64,000 nt of DNA from Polycyclovorans sp964425915 (GTDB taxonomy: Bacteria; Pseudomonadota; Gammaproteobacteria; Nevskiales; Nevskiaceae): assembly GCA_964425915.1 (NCBI GenBank), contig CAYROO010000001.1, positions 62,001 to 126,000 of the forward strand. Reading direction: 5' to 3'. A program made the position numbers and the translations under genes. The notes below the pieces were generated by a model. That model had not been told where the DNA came from. It saw only the letters and a list, made by a program, of their open reading frames with translations, and searched no databases. This document shows, in pieces, positions 33,753 to 40,782 of this stretch (its first letter is position 1; every line of letters begins with the position of its first letter).

Positions 33753-33817
33753 CCATCCATCGCAAGCTGGACGCGCTGCAACGCTGCCTCACCGGCCCGC
33801 CTCCGCTTGCACGGTAG
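33740..33817 (+). pseudogene. hepT: hepT toxin remnant (N-terminal 25 codons)
   Basis: From TTG at 33740 the frame reads LDALTIHRKLDALQRCLTG then PPPLAR and a stop. The first 18 residues match the start of HepT toxins (M-D-x-L-x-x-x-R-K-L-x-x-L-x-R-C-L). The remainder of the roughly 130-residue HEPN domain, including its R-x4-6-H RNase motif, is absent. The 13-bp overlap with mntA is preserved, which shows this was a functional pair before a deletion. Confidence 0.7.
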
Positions 33818-33870
33818 ATCCCCCAATAAGCCCAATGCCGAGCACCCCCCTTTCCTGTCGCAGCTTGTTC

Positions 33871-33913
33871 CACTCAGCACTCGGCACTCAGCACTGTTTT
33901 ACGCACTCAGCAC
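33871..33913 (+). repeat. Triple short direct repeat CACTCAGCAC
   Basis: The ten-base word occurs at 33871-33880, 33885-33894 and 33904-33913, separated by 4 and 9 bases. It lies in the non-coding interval between the hepT remnant and the Excalibur gene. Slippage debris or a binding-site cluster are both possible. Confidence 0.75.
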
Positions 33914-33994
33914 GGTCTTACCCTGTAGGAAAAACCCCATTGCCCCGCCCGCTCCCTGGTCAGATACTGACCAATCTCCCTCCGGAGCCGGCGT

Positions 33995-34561
33995 ATGCGC
34001 CATCAAGGCACGATCACCAGCTGGAACGACGCCCTCGGCATAGGCTTTGTGCGCCCGCTGGACGGCGGAAAGGAAGTCGCCATCCGCTTCGATGACTTCA
34101 CCGACCGCAGCCGTGCGCCCGCCGCGGGCCTGATCGTGACCTACGATCTCAACACCGACCCTCAGGGCCGTCCCGCTGCAAGGCGTATCACCTTGCCCCA
34201 GGTGGGCATGGCGACCCAGGCCGCCCAGCCCATACCGACAAGGCCCAACCCAGCCCGGCAGCGCAAGCCCTGGTTGAGCTTCGCCTTGGTGGCCGCTGCC
34301 GCCGTAGGGTTGGCGGTGTGGTGGCAGGCCAATATGTCACCCGCCGATGCCGGCCCATCCGCTGCCATCACCCAAGGAACGCTTGAGGGCAACGACGCCG
34401 TGTTCGCCCAGGCGCAGCCCTACCAGTGCGACGGCCGCCGTCGGTGCGACCAAATGACCAGTTGCGCGGAGGCCCAATACTTCTTCCAGCATTGCGCTGC
34501 CCGCGACATGGACACGAATGGCGACGGCGTAGCTTGCGACATGGAGCTACGCTGCTATTGA
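33995..34561 (+). CDS. Cold-shock-like domain / TM / Excalibur calcium-binding protein
   Basis: 188 residues. The N-terminal 65 form a cold-shock-like OB fold (HQGTITSWNDALGIGFVRP). A single membrane helix follows at about 90-110 (LSFALVAAAAVGLAVWW). The C-terminus is an Excalibur domain with four or more Cys (YQCDGRRRCDQMTSCAEAQ, FFQHCAA) and an EF-hand-like loop DTNGDGVACD. With the Excalibur domain outside and the OB fold inside, it could couple calcium or envelope status to nucleic-acid binding; this is inference. A CCGGAG lies upstream of the ATG. It ends shortly before a hairpin. Confidence 0.88.
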   Translation: MRHQGTITSWNDALGIGFVRPLDGGKEVAIRFDDFTDRSRAPAAGLIVTYDLNTDPQGRPAARRITLPQVGMATQAAQPIPTRPNPARQRKPWLSFALVAAAAVGLAVWWQANMSPADAGPSAAITQGTLEGNDAVFAQAQPYQCDGRRRCDQMTSCAEAQYFFQHCAARDMDTNGDGVACDMELRCY

Positions 34562-34562
34562 C

Positions 34563-34583
34563 AAGTGACGTTTTTTGTCACTT
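34563..34583. terminator. Hairpin after the Excalibur gene
   Basis: AAGTGAC and GTCACTT form a 7-bp stem around a T-rich loop directly after the stop codon. There is no T-run after the stem, so it is a weak or bidirectional terminator at best. A second inverted pair, CGACATGG at 34589 and CCATGTCG at 34628, follows. Confidence 0.45.
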
Positions 34584-34681
34584 TCTGACGACATGGTCAC
34601 GCACTGAACCATCACTCAGCGCGACCACCATGTCGATGTAGGTAGTTGTTTATATAGCTTTTTGTTGAAGCTGCTGGCAAT

Positions 34682-34697
34682 TGGCACACGTTCTGCA
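34682..34697 (+). promoter_or_regulatory. Sigma-54 promoter of pilA
   Basis: TGGCACACGTTCTGCA has a perfect -24 word (TGGCAC) and a good -12 word (TGCA), with ten bases between the core GG and GC. Transcription would start near 34708, 43 bp ahead of the pilA ATG. Pilin genes of Pseudomonas and relatives use sigma-54 with PilR, so the assignment fits. The AT-rich block just upstream (34640-34670) is where an activator or IHF could bind. Confidence 0.8.
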
Positions 34698-34750
34698 GCG
34701 TACCCATTGAGCTCAAATCCGCTCATCTCAACAACAGTGGAGACGCACCC

Positions 34751-35179
34751 ATGATGAAGAACACCCAGAAGGGCTTCACGCTCATCGAATTGATGATCGT
34801 GGTGGCCATCATCGGCATCCTCGCCGCCATCGCCATCCCGGCCTATCAGGACTACATCACCCGCTCCAAGGTGACCGAACTGGTGACGGCTGCTTCGGCT
34901 TGCAAGAGCTCAGTTTCTGAATACGCTCAGACGATGGGCGAACTGCCCGGCAGCCTCTCTGCAGCCGGATGCAACAACAACACGAGCCAATACGTCAGCT
35001 CACTGACGATGCCCTCAAGCGGCACGATTACTGTTACTGCTAGTGCTGCGGTCGGCGGAACCGCAAGCGGTCAAAACTACGTGCTGACGCCTGACTTTGA
35101 CGCAGCGTCCGGAACGGTTGGCTGGGATTGCAGCGCCTCCACCATTCCCTCGAAGTATCTGCCCGCGAACTGCCGCTAA
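34751..35179 (+). CDS. pilA: Type IV major pilin PilA
   Basis: 142 residues. The short leader MMKNTQKG is followed by the prepilin cleavage site and the classic N-methylated helix FTLIELMIVVAIIGILAAIA. A helical spine and a Ser/Thr-rich globular part follow (SSLTMPSSGTITVTASA). Cys pairs include the C-terminal disulfide loop (WDCSAS...PANCR). It polymerises into type IV pili for twitching, adhesion or DNA uptake. It has its own sigma-54 promoter and is followed by a strong terminator. The second ATG of the pair could also start. Confidence 0.96.
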   Translation: MMKNTQKGFTLIELMIVVAIIGILAAIAIPAYQDYITRSKVTELVTAASACKSSVSEYAQTMGELPGSLSAAGCNNNTSQYVSSLTMPSSGTITVTASAAVGGTASGQNYVLTPDFDAASGTVGWDCSASTIPSKYLPANCR

Positions 35180-35200
35180 ACGCGAGCTTCGCTACTCAAA

Positions 35201-35232
35201 AGCGCCGCCGAAAGGCGGCGCTTTCTTTTGTT
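35201..35232 (+). terminator. Rho-independent terminator after pilA
   Basis: AGCGCCGCC-GAAA-GGCGGCGCT is a perfect 9-bp GC-rich stem with a GNRA-type loop, followed by TTCTTTTGTT. It lies 21 bp after the pilA stop and 17 bp before the next gene, so that gene depends on readthrough or on its own promoter. Confidence 0.9.
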
Positions 35233-35248
35233 CAGACCGAAATAACCA

Positions 35249-37162
35249 ATGGCCCATCCAAAGAGCGCAACGCTTTTCTTGGTGTCACTGACTTGCATTA
35301 TAAGCTATTTTCCAGGCTTATTTGGTGGGTTCTTGTTTGATGATTACCACAACATAGTCGAAAATGCTGCAATACAGCTAGCAGATAGCGACCTCAATAG
35401 CTGGCTGGCAGCAGCGCTATCGTCAAACGCAGGAATATTGCGACGCCCAATCAGCATGCTGTCATTCGCAATGAATGATTACTATTTCGGGATGTCGCCG
35501 GTAGCATTCAAAATTGTCAACCTAATTATCCATCTCTTCATTGGTTTACTCATCTATATCCTTGCGCATCAATTAGTCCCACGCCTAATTCAGCCAACTT
35601 ATTCAATATCCGAAGAGCGTAGATTCAGCGCAATCAGCATTTTCATTTCGTCAATTTGGCTTTTACACCCTTTAAATTTAAGTAGCGTCCTGTACGTTGT
35701 CCAGCGAATGAATCAGCTTTCAACGCTGTTCATTTTGGTCGGGGTGTTGGCATATACGACAGGGCGCGTACGAAGCCTCAACGGCAGACCAGGAATGCTT
35801 GTCGCGATGGCCACATCCGCCCTATGTGGAATCTTGGCCGTACTGAGCAAGGAAAATGGGGCTATTTTGTTTCTTTATATTTTTGTAGTGGAGTGGGTAT
35901 GCTTCCGCTTCAAGACTAACAACAAATACGAGCAAGTCGCAATTACATCGTACTTTTCACTTTTTCTGATCCTGCCCATTATCTTTGTGATTGGCTCTCT
36001 ACTTTTCACCCCCGATTTACTCCTTGGGAGCTATAAGATTAGAGATTTTACCCTCGAAGAACGACTCATGACGCAGGCACGGATACTGGGTCATTATTTG
36101 CTATGGATCCTGGTGCCGCTGCCTAGCTTCATGGGCATGTATCACGATTACATTAATATATCTTCCGACTTATTTACGCCGCCCAGCACATTTCTTGCAA
36201 TTATATCGATTGCTATCCTTACAATATCTGCTCTCAAGCTACGCCTTCAACATCCCGTATTTACTTTTGCGGTCTTGTGGTTTCTTGCAGGCCACAGCAT
36301 GGAATCATCAATAATCGGATTAGAGCCCGTTTTCGAGCATAGAAACTATGCTCCAATGATCGGGATAATTTTTCTGGTCTCGATCGCAGGCGCACACGCA
36401 ATCGCGAGAATGAAGCAGTCTGCGATCTTGGCAATAGCGTGCACAGTTATTTTCGCGCTAGCATTTGCAACCCATATTCGAGCATCAACTTGGAGTGACC
36501 CGGTCCAACTTGCACTGACTTCCGTCAAAAACCATCCTGATTCCGCTCGCAGCCAGTATGACGCCGGCCTCATGACATTCATGGAAGCCTTAAATAATGG
36601 TGACCGCGACGTTGCCTCAAAAAAATCGAAAGCCTACTTCGTAGAAGCGATGGAGTTATCGGAGAGTTACATCCACCCAGTTGTAAGCCTCATGCTTACA
36701 CAACACCGCGACAATCAGGTTCCAAAGGAACTCATGGATGAACTTTTAAAGCGGATAACGCTCAGCAAATTCATCCAACCCAACCCAATACTCCAATTAC
36801 AAGAAGCAATTACCGACGGACGCGTAATCGCTAGTGAGGCTGATATGCGGGCAATATTCGAAGCCAGCATGGACAATCCGAGCATGAATACTGCCGCACG
36901 CGCACAGATGCTTAACAATTATGGCCGTTACTTTTTTGTTGTCAAAAAAGACGAGCAATCAGCTGTTAGTCTGACTCTTGCAGCGGCGGCCCAAAGCCCA
37001 ACAAATCCTGTCTACCAAATTAACTTGGCAAAACTAGCCCTCGCGCTAGACGACCATGAACGGGCGAAGCATCACATATCCATAGCCACAATGCTTGACT
37101 CGGCACAAATAAACCGGGATGCAATTGAGAGCGTAACTGCCCGAATCGCACAACAGAACTGA
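35249..37162 (+). CDS. GT-C membrane glycosyltransferase, TfpW-like pilin modification candidate
   Basis: 637 residues. About eleven membrane segments cover residues 1-420. The first periplasmic loop has the acidic pair in FLFDDYHNI (D31, D32), the catalytic/metal site expected in GT-C enzymes. Family words HPLNLSSVLYVVQRMNQLSTLF and EHRNYAPMIGI follow. The last 210 residues are soluble and TPR-like. Such enzymes move a sugar from a polyprenyl-phosphate donor to an extracytoplasmic protein. The position right after pilA is that of TfpW/TfpO pilin glycosyltransferases. Base composition is clearly AT-richer than the neighbours and rare codons (ATA, TTA) are common, which suggests transfer. Acceptor and sugar are unknown. 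Confidence 0.75.
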   Translation: MAHPKSATLFLVSLTCIISYFPGLFGGFLFDDYHNIVENAAIQLADSDLNSWLAAALSSNAGILRRPISMLSFAMNDYYFGMSPVAFKIVNLIIHLFIGLLIYILAHQLVPRLIQPTYSISEERRFSAISIFISSIWLLHPLNLSSVLYVVQRMNQLSTLFILVGVLAYTTGRVRSLNGRPGMLVAMATSALCGILAVLSKENGAILFLYIFVVEWVCFRFKTNNKYEQVAITSYFSLFLILPIIFVIGSLLFTPDLLLGSYKIRDFTLEERLMTQARILGHYLLWILVPLPSFMGMYHDYINISSDLFTPPSTFLAIISIAILTISALKLRLQHPVFTFAVLWFLAGHSMESSIIGLEPVFEHRNYAPMIGIIFLVSIAGAHAIARMKQSAILAIACTVIFALAFATHIRASTWSDPVQLALTSVKNHPDSARSQYDAGLMTFMEALNNGDRDVASKKSKAYFVEAMELSESYIHPVVSLMLTQHRDNQVPKELMDELLKRITLSKFIQPNPILQLQEAITDGRVIASEADMRAIFEASMDNPSMNTAARAQMLNNYGRYFFVVKKDEQSAVSLTLAAAAQSPTNPVYQINLAKLALALDDHERAKHHISIATMLDSAQINRDAIESVTARIAQQN

Positions 37163-37271
37163 ACTTCCAGCCCGTGAAGAATGTAGTATCAACGTCGCCA
37201 TTGAACGCTGCTTTAGGCCGAGTGCGCGCAGTTTACAGTTGCGCATCTAATTGTCTGTTCGAATTATCATT

Positions 37272-38435
37272 ATGAGCGAGGAATCTTATATAATCTTTGG
37301 GGCTCCTCTGATCGAAAACGAGGAAATCCGCGAGGTCGAGAGCTGTCTTCGTTCGGGCTGGCTTGGCACAGGCCCCCGCGTTGCACGCTTCGAAGCAGAT
37401 CTTGCCGCCTACAAGGGAACAACCGCTGAGCACGTCGCGGCAGTGAACTCCTGTACGGCCGCGTTGCACGTCAGCATGGTGGCAGCAGGGCTGGACCCTG
37501 GCGCTGAAGTCATCACCACGCCGCTAACCTTCTGCGCCACCGTAAACGCCATCATCCACGCTGGCCTCACCCCGGTGCTGGCCGATGTCGACCCGGTGAC
37601 ACAATGCATCTCACCCGATGCAATCGAGGCCGCCATCACCCCCCGTACACAGGCAATCATCCCGGTTCATTTTGCTGGCCATCCCTGTGACATGGACCGG
37701 ATCATGGCCATTGCGGAGCGGCACAAGCTGGTGGTCATCGAAGACTGCGCACACGCCATCGAGACCGAGTACAAGAGCCGAAAGGCAGGCACCATTGGTG
37801 ATTTTGGCTGCTTCAGCTTTTATGTGACCAAGAACATGACGACTGGCGAAGGGGGCATGATCCTTGGCCGCGACATCAGCCGAACGTCAAGGGCCAGGGT
37901 ACTCGCACTGCACGGGCTTTCAAAGGATGCGTGGCATCGCTTCGGAGACAAGGGTTACAAGCATTACCAAGTCGTGGAGTGCGGATTCAAGTACAACATG
38001 ATGGACATACAGGCTGCTATTGGCATTCATCAACTCGCGCGAGTGGAACGGAATTGGCTGCGGCGGCATGCGTTGTGGAAGACCTATACAAGCGCCTTCG
38101 CCGACCTTCCCATTCGCCTTCCCGCAAACACCGGTCCGGATATGCGGCACGGACATCATCTGTTTACCATCCGGATTGATTCTGACTCGACAGAAGCCAG
38201 CCGGGATGCCTTTCTTGAGCGCATGAATGCGCGTCGGGTGGGAACTGGCGTCCACTATCTCTCGATAGCGGAACACCCTTACTACCAAGAACGTTTTGGA
38301 TGGTCGCCCGAGCATTGGCCGACGGCGATGACAATCGGCCGACAGACGGCAAGCTTGCCTCTTTCCGCCGCCTTGTCCGACTCAGATGTTGAGCGTGTGA
38401 TTGCGGCAACCATCGCAAGTCTAGGTACTAGCTAA
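37272..38435 (+). CDS. DegT/DnrJ/EryC1 family aminotransferase
   Basis: 387 residues from the ATG at 37272. A PLP enzyme of the sugar aminotransferase family: WLGTGPRVARFEADLA, NSCTAALHVSM, the Asp in VVIEDCAHAIE, and the Schiff-base Lys K187 in FSFYVTKNMTTGEGG. It would transfer an amino group to a nucleotide-linked keto-sugar, giving an amino-deoxy sugar, or act on another keto substrate. It is the first enzyme of the plus-strand half of the island; the next gene starts directly at its stop (TAAGTG). Base composition is intermediate. Confidence 0.92.
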   Translation: MSEESYIIFGAPLIENEEIREVESCLRSGWLGTGPRVARFEADLAAYKGTTAEHVAAVNSCTAALHVSMVAAGLDPGAEVITTPLTFCATVNAIIHAGLTPVLADVDPVTQCISPDAIEAAITPRTQAIIPVHFAGHPCDMDRIMAIAERHKLVVIEDCAHAIETEYKSRKAGTIGDFGCFSFYVTKNMTTGEGGMILGRDISRTSRARVLALHGLSKDAWHRFGDKGYKHYQVVECGFKYNMMDIQAAIGIHQLARVERNWLRRHALWKTYTSAFADLPIRLPANTGPDMRHGHHLFTIRIDSDSTEASRDAFLERMNARRVGTGVHYLSIAEHPYYQERFGWSPEHWPTAMTIGRQTASLPLSAALSDSDVERVIAATIASLGTS

Positions 38436-39572
38436 GTGCGGCTCAGATTCTCCCGCCCTGCCCCCCCAGCTGCGGAAGGGGCCTCGACTGATGTCGTCAT
38501 CATCGGAGCGGGACCGGCTGGCCTCAGCCTCGCACATCGCCTGATGAAACGCGGCGTGGATTTCGTGATCGTGGACTCTGGCGAGATCGGCGAAACCTGG
38601 CGCCGTATCCCCCCCGATCTGTCGTTGCTGAACCCATGGTGGTTGTGCGCAATGAGCTGGAGGTCAGCGCTTCTGGATGGAGCACTTGCGCGCAAGAACG
38701 CGCGCGATTTCTATGCCCATCTTCGATCATTCGCAGCCCCCGTTGCGGGACGGATACGCGAGCAGTTTCACGTGGTTGCCGTCCTCGGTAGCCCGGATGA
38801 AGGGTGGACGGTCACGTCGAGTGGCGGTGACGCGATCCAATGCAGGGCGGTGGTGTGTTGCAGCGGGTACTACGCGCAACCGGCTCCTCCAACTCCACAA
38901 TTCAGCAGCGATGGCTCGATTCCGAGCGTGCATGTGAGCGAATTGCGACACTACGACGAACTCCTCACCCCGGCGGCCACCGGCCGCGTTCTGGTCATCG
39001 GGAGTCGAATTTCTGCCGGTCAGGTACTCGAAGCGCTCGACCAGCGTGGCGTCGAAGCGGACATATCCTGCCGTACACCAATAAGGTTCGAAAGCAACAG
39101 TGTAGGCCGGCGAATACGTGTTTCCCTCTATTCCCTGTACGAGCCGCTACGACTCGCAGTGCAGCCGGAGCGCAGGGGGAACTCTTACCCGGGGATGCAC
39201 GGCGGCAGAGCTCGCGAGCTGATCGAATCAACAAAGGTTCGGACGAAGCCGATGCTGACGTCCGTTCGCGACGGCCAAGCGCACTTCTCCGACGGGAGCC
39301 GAGAACGCTATGCACGCTTGATTCTCGCGACCGGCTATCTGCCCGCACTGGACTACCTTCGACCGACGGTGTCCCTACCGCAAACAGCGCTCTATCGATG
39401 TCTCAACTCTCAGGGGCTTCACAACGCTCCAGGCGTTTTCCTTTTCGGATTTGACAATCTCCGAAGCCTCCGGAGCAGATACCTCAGGGGGATTCGTGCT
39501 GAGGCTGACTGGCTGGCCCGGATGGTCGTTCGATTCCTTTCCGAGCAATCGCGAGCGAAATCTACTTTCTGA
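38436..39572 (+). CDS. FAD-dependent monooxygenase-like oxidoreductase
   Basis: 378 residues, starting at a GTG that abuts the preceding stop. The FAD-binding Rossmann motif is in VVIIGAGPAGLSLA (24-29). The NADPH-binding region is in RVLVIGSRISAGQVLEAL. The Rossmann-like C-terminal word LILATGYLP is present. The layout is that of the flavin monooxygenase/thioredoxin-reductase-like group (Pyr_redox_3). The second dinucleotide motif is GSRISAG where GGGxSG is usual, so cofactor use may be altered. The substrate is unknown; coupling to the aminotransferase suggests N-oxidation or oxidation of a small amine or sugar (inference). Its end overlaps the convergent ATP-grasp gene by 11 bp. Confidence 0.8.
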   Translation: MRLRFSRPAPPAAEGASTDVVIIGAGPAGLSLAHRLMKRGVDFVIVDSGEIGETWRRIPPDLSLLNPWWLCAMSWRSALLDGALARKNARDFYAHLRSFAAPVAGRIREQFHVVAVLGSPDEGWTVTSSGGDAIQCRAVVCCSGYYAQPAPPTPQFSSDGSIPSVHVSELRHYDELLTPAATGRVLVIGSRISAGQVLEALDQRGVEADISCRTPIRFESNSVGRRIRVSLYSLYEPLRLAVQPERRGNSYPGMHGGRARELIESTKVRTKPMLTSVRDGQAHFSDGSRERYARLILATGYLPALDYLRPTVSLPQTALYRCLNSQGLHNAPGVFLFGFDNLRSLRSRYLRGIRAEADWLARMVVRFLSEQSRAKSTF

Positions 39573-40782
39573 AAATTCTAAGCGCCGCAGTTCGAGCCAT
39601 CCTAGCCAACCAGCGCAGACGGACACCTGGAAACGGCGATGAGTAAACTGCGATCACTGCACCTTGTCTCAGTGCGTTGAAGAGCTCGCGAATCGCCTTT
39701 AATCGTGGGCCAGCGTCAGCAAACACAACTGCCGCAAGCGCGCGCTCAAATTGAATCCACACAGTTCGTGCCTCTCGAAACGCTTGAGGACGGCGGTCCT
39801 GTTCGATGGCCCCCAGGGACTCAAGCACCACCCGGAACCCGCTGGACTCTGCGAGGCCGATCTGCAGCCAAGGGCGTGCATTGACCTCAAGTAGCTTGGG
39901 ATGTCCGTTCTGGTCGACTAGGAACCCAATCTCGGCTAGACCCACGTAGTCGAGCGACCGCAATACCTCGGCTGCAGACTCGAGAAGATCCGACTGCGGC
40001 GGAAGGACCTCAACTAGGCATCCGGATCCGCCCTCCTTGGGATACTTCCAGCGCTCCACAACGGACATGCCCTCGTAGCACTGACCATTTCCAACGAGAT
40101 AGACCCCACGCTCGCCATCTGCAAAGCGGCTCAATCGAGACTGCGCCACCCAACGAGTCGACAGTGGCCAAGCACGGCGAACACGAAGCAGAAAATCACT
40201 ATCGGTCTCTTGCTTGCCAAGCCGAGTCACGATCTTGGCGCCCATACGCCCGAGGTCCATGTCCCACGGTTTCAACGCCGGCTTCAGTATCGCGTCAGGG
40301 CCAAGCTTCCGCAGCGCTTCTGGCACTTCCGCAATGTCAGTAAGAATCATTGTAGGCGGTATGTGTCGCGCTGCAGAGGACTTCGCGAGCGCACTGAACA
40401 GTTCGGCCTTGTCGAGCCCTCCCATGCGAAGGGACCGAGCACGAGGAAACTCTGTTAGCGGCAGAAGTACTTCAGAAAATTCGTTGAGACACCGAAGCCC
40501 CCCATCTTCGGTGGCAAAGCTGACCAGACGAGTTCCTGCTCTATGGGCTAGATCTGCGAGCTCTGAACACATCCTGGATCTCAGGGCGACTGGATCCTGG
40601 ATGTGGGCAGACAGATCAATAACCCGGTTGCACCCAGGCGCGCCTCGCAGAATCGAACGCGGTGTGAGTGACAGTACCGAGTACTCAATACCTGCACCAT
40701 AAAGCGCTTCCGCTACGGACAGTGAAACCACCTCCTGTCCGCCGCTCAGAATCACGACTCGCGAAGAGCCCGTTGTGCTCAC
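39562..40782 (-). CDS. ATP-grasp superfamily ligase
   Basis: 406 residues from a GTG at 40782, which overlaps the upstream stop as GTGA; an ATG at 40866 would overlap that gene by 88 bp. An N-terminal Rossmann-like part (VVILSGGQEVVSLSVAEAL) is followed by an ATP-grasp core. The core has KAELFSALAKSSAARHIPPT, the Lys region AILKPALKP, and the metal-binding end LVDQNGHPKLLEVNARPWLQIGLA. The family makes amide, ester or thioester bonds through acyl phosphates; related enzymes sit in cell-surface and antibiotic loci. Substrate unknown. Confidence 0.8.
   Translation of the reverse strand: MSTTGSSRVVILSGGQEVVSLSVAEALYGAGIEYSVLSLTPRSILRGAPGCNRVIDLSAHIQDPVALRSRMCSELADLAHRAGTRLVSFATEDGGLRCLNEFSEVLLPLTEFPRARSLRMGGLDKAELFSALAKSSAARHIPPTMILTDIAEVPEALRKLGPDAILKPALKPWDMDLGRMGAKIVTRLGKQETDSDFLLRVRRAWPLSTRWVAQSRLSRFADGERGVYLVGNGQCYEGMSVVERWKYPKEGGSGCLVEVLPPQSDLLESAAEVLRSLDYVGLAEIGFLVDQNGHPKLLEVNARPWLQIGLAESSGFRVVLESLGAIEQDRRPQAFREARTVWIQFERALAAVVFADAGPRLKAIRELFNALRQGAVIAVYSSPFPGVRLRWLARMARTAALRIFRK

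Noticed and set aside
33871..33913. CRISPR or iteron origin from the CACTCAGCAC repeats
   Set aside because: Only three 10-bp copies with 4- and 9-bp spacing and no replication gene nearby.
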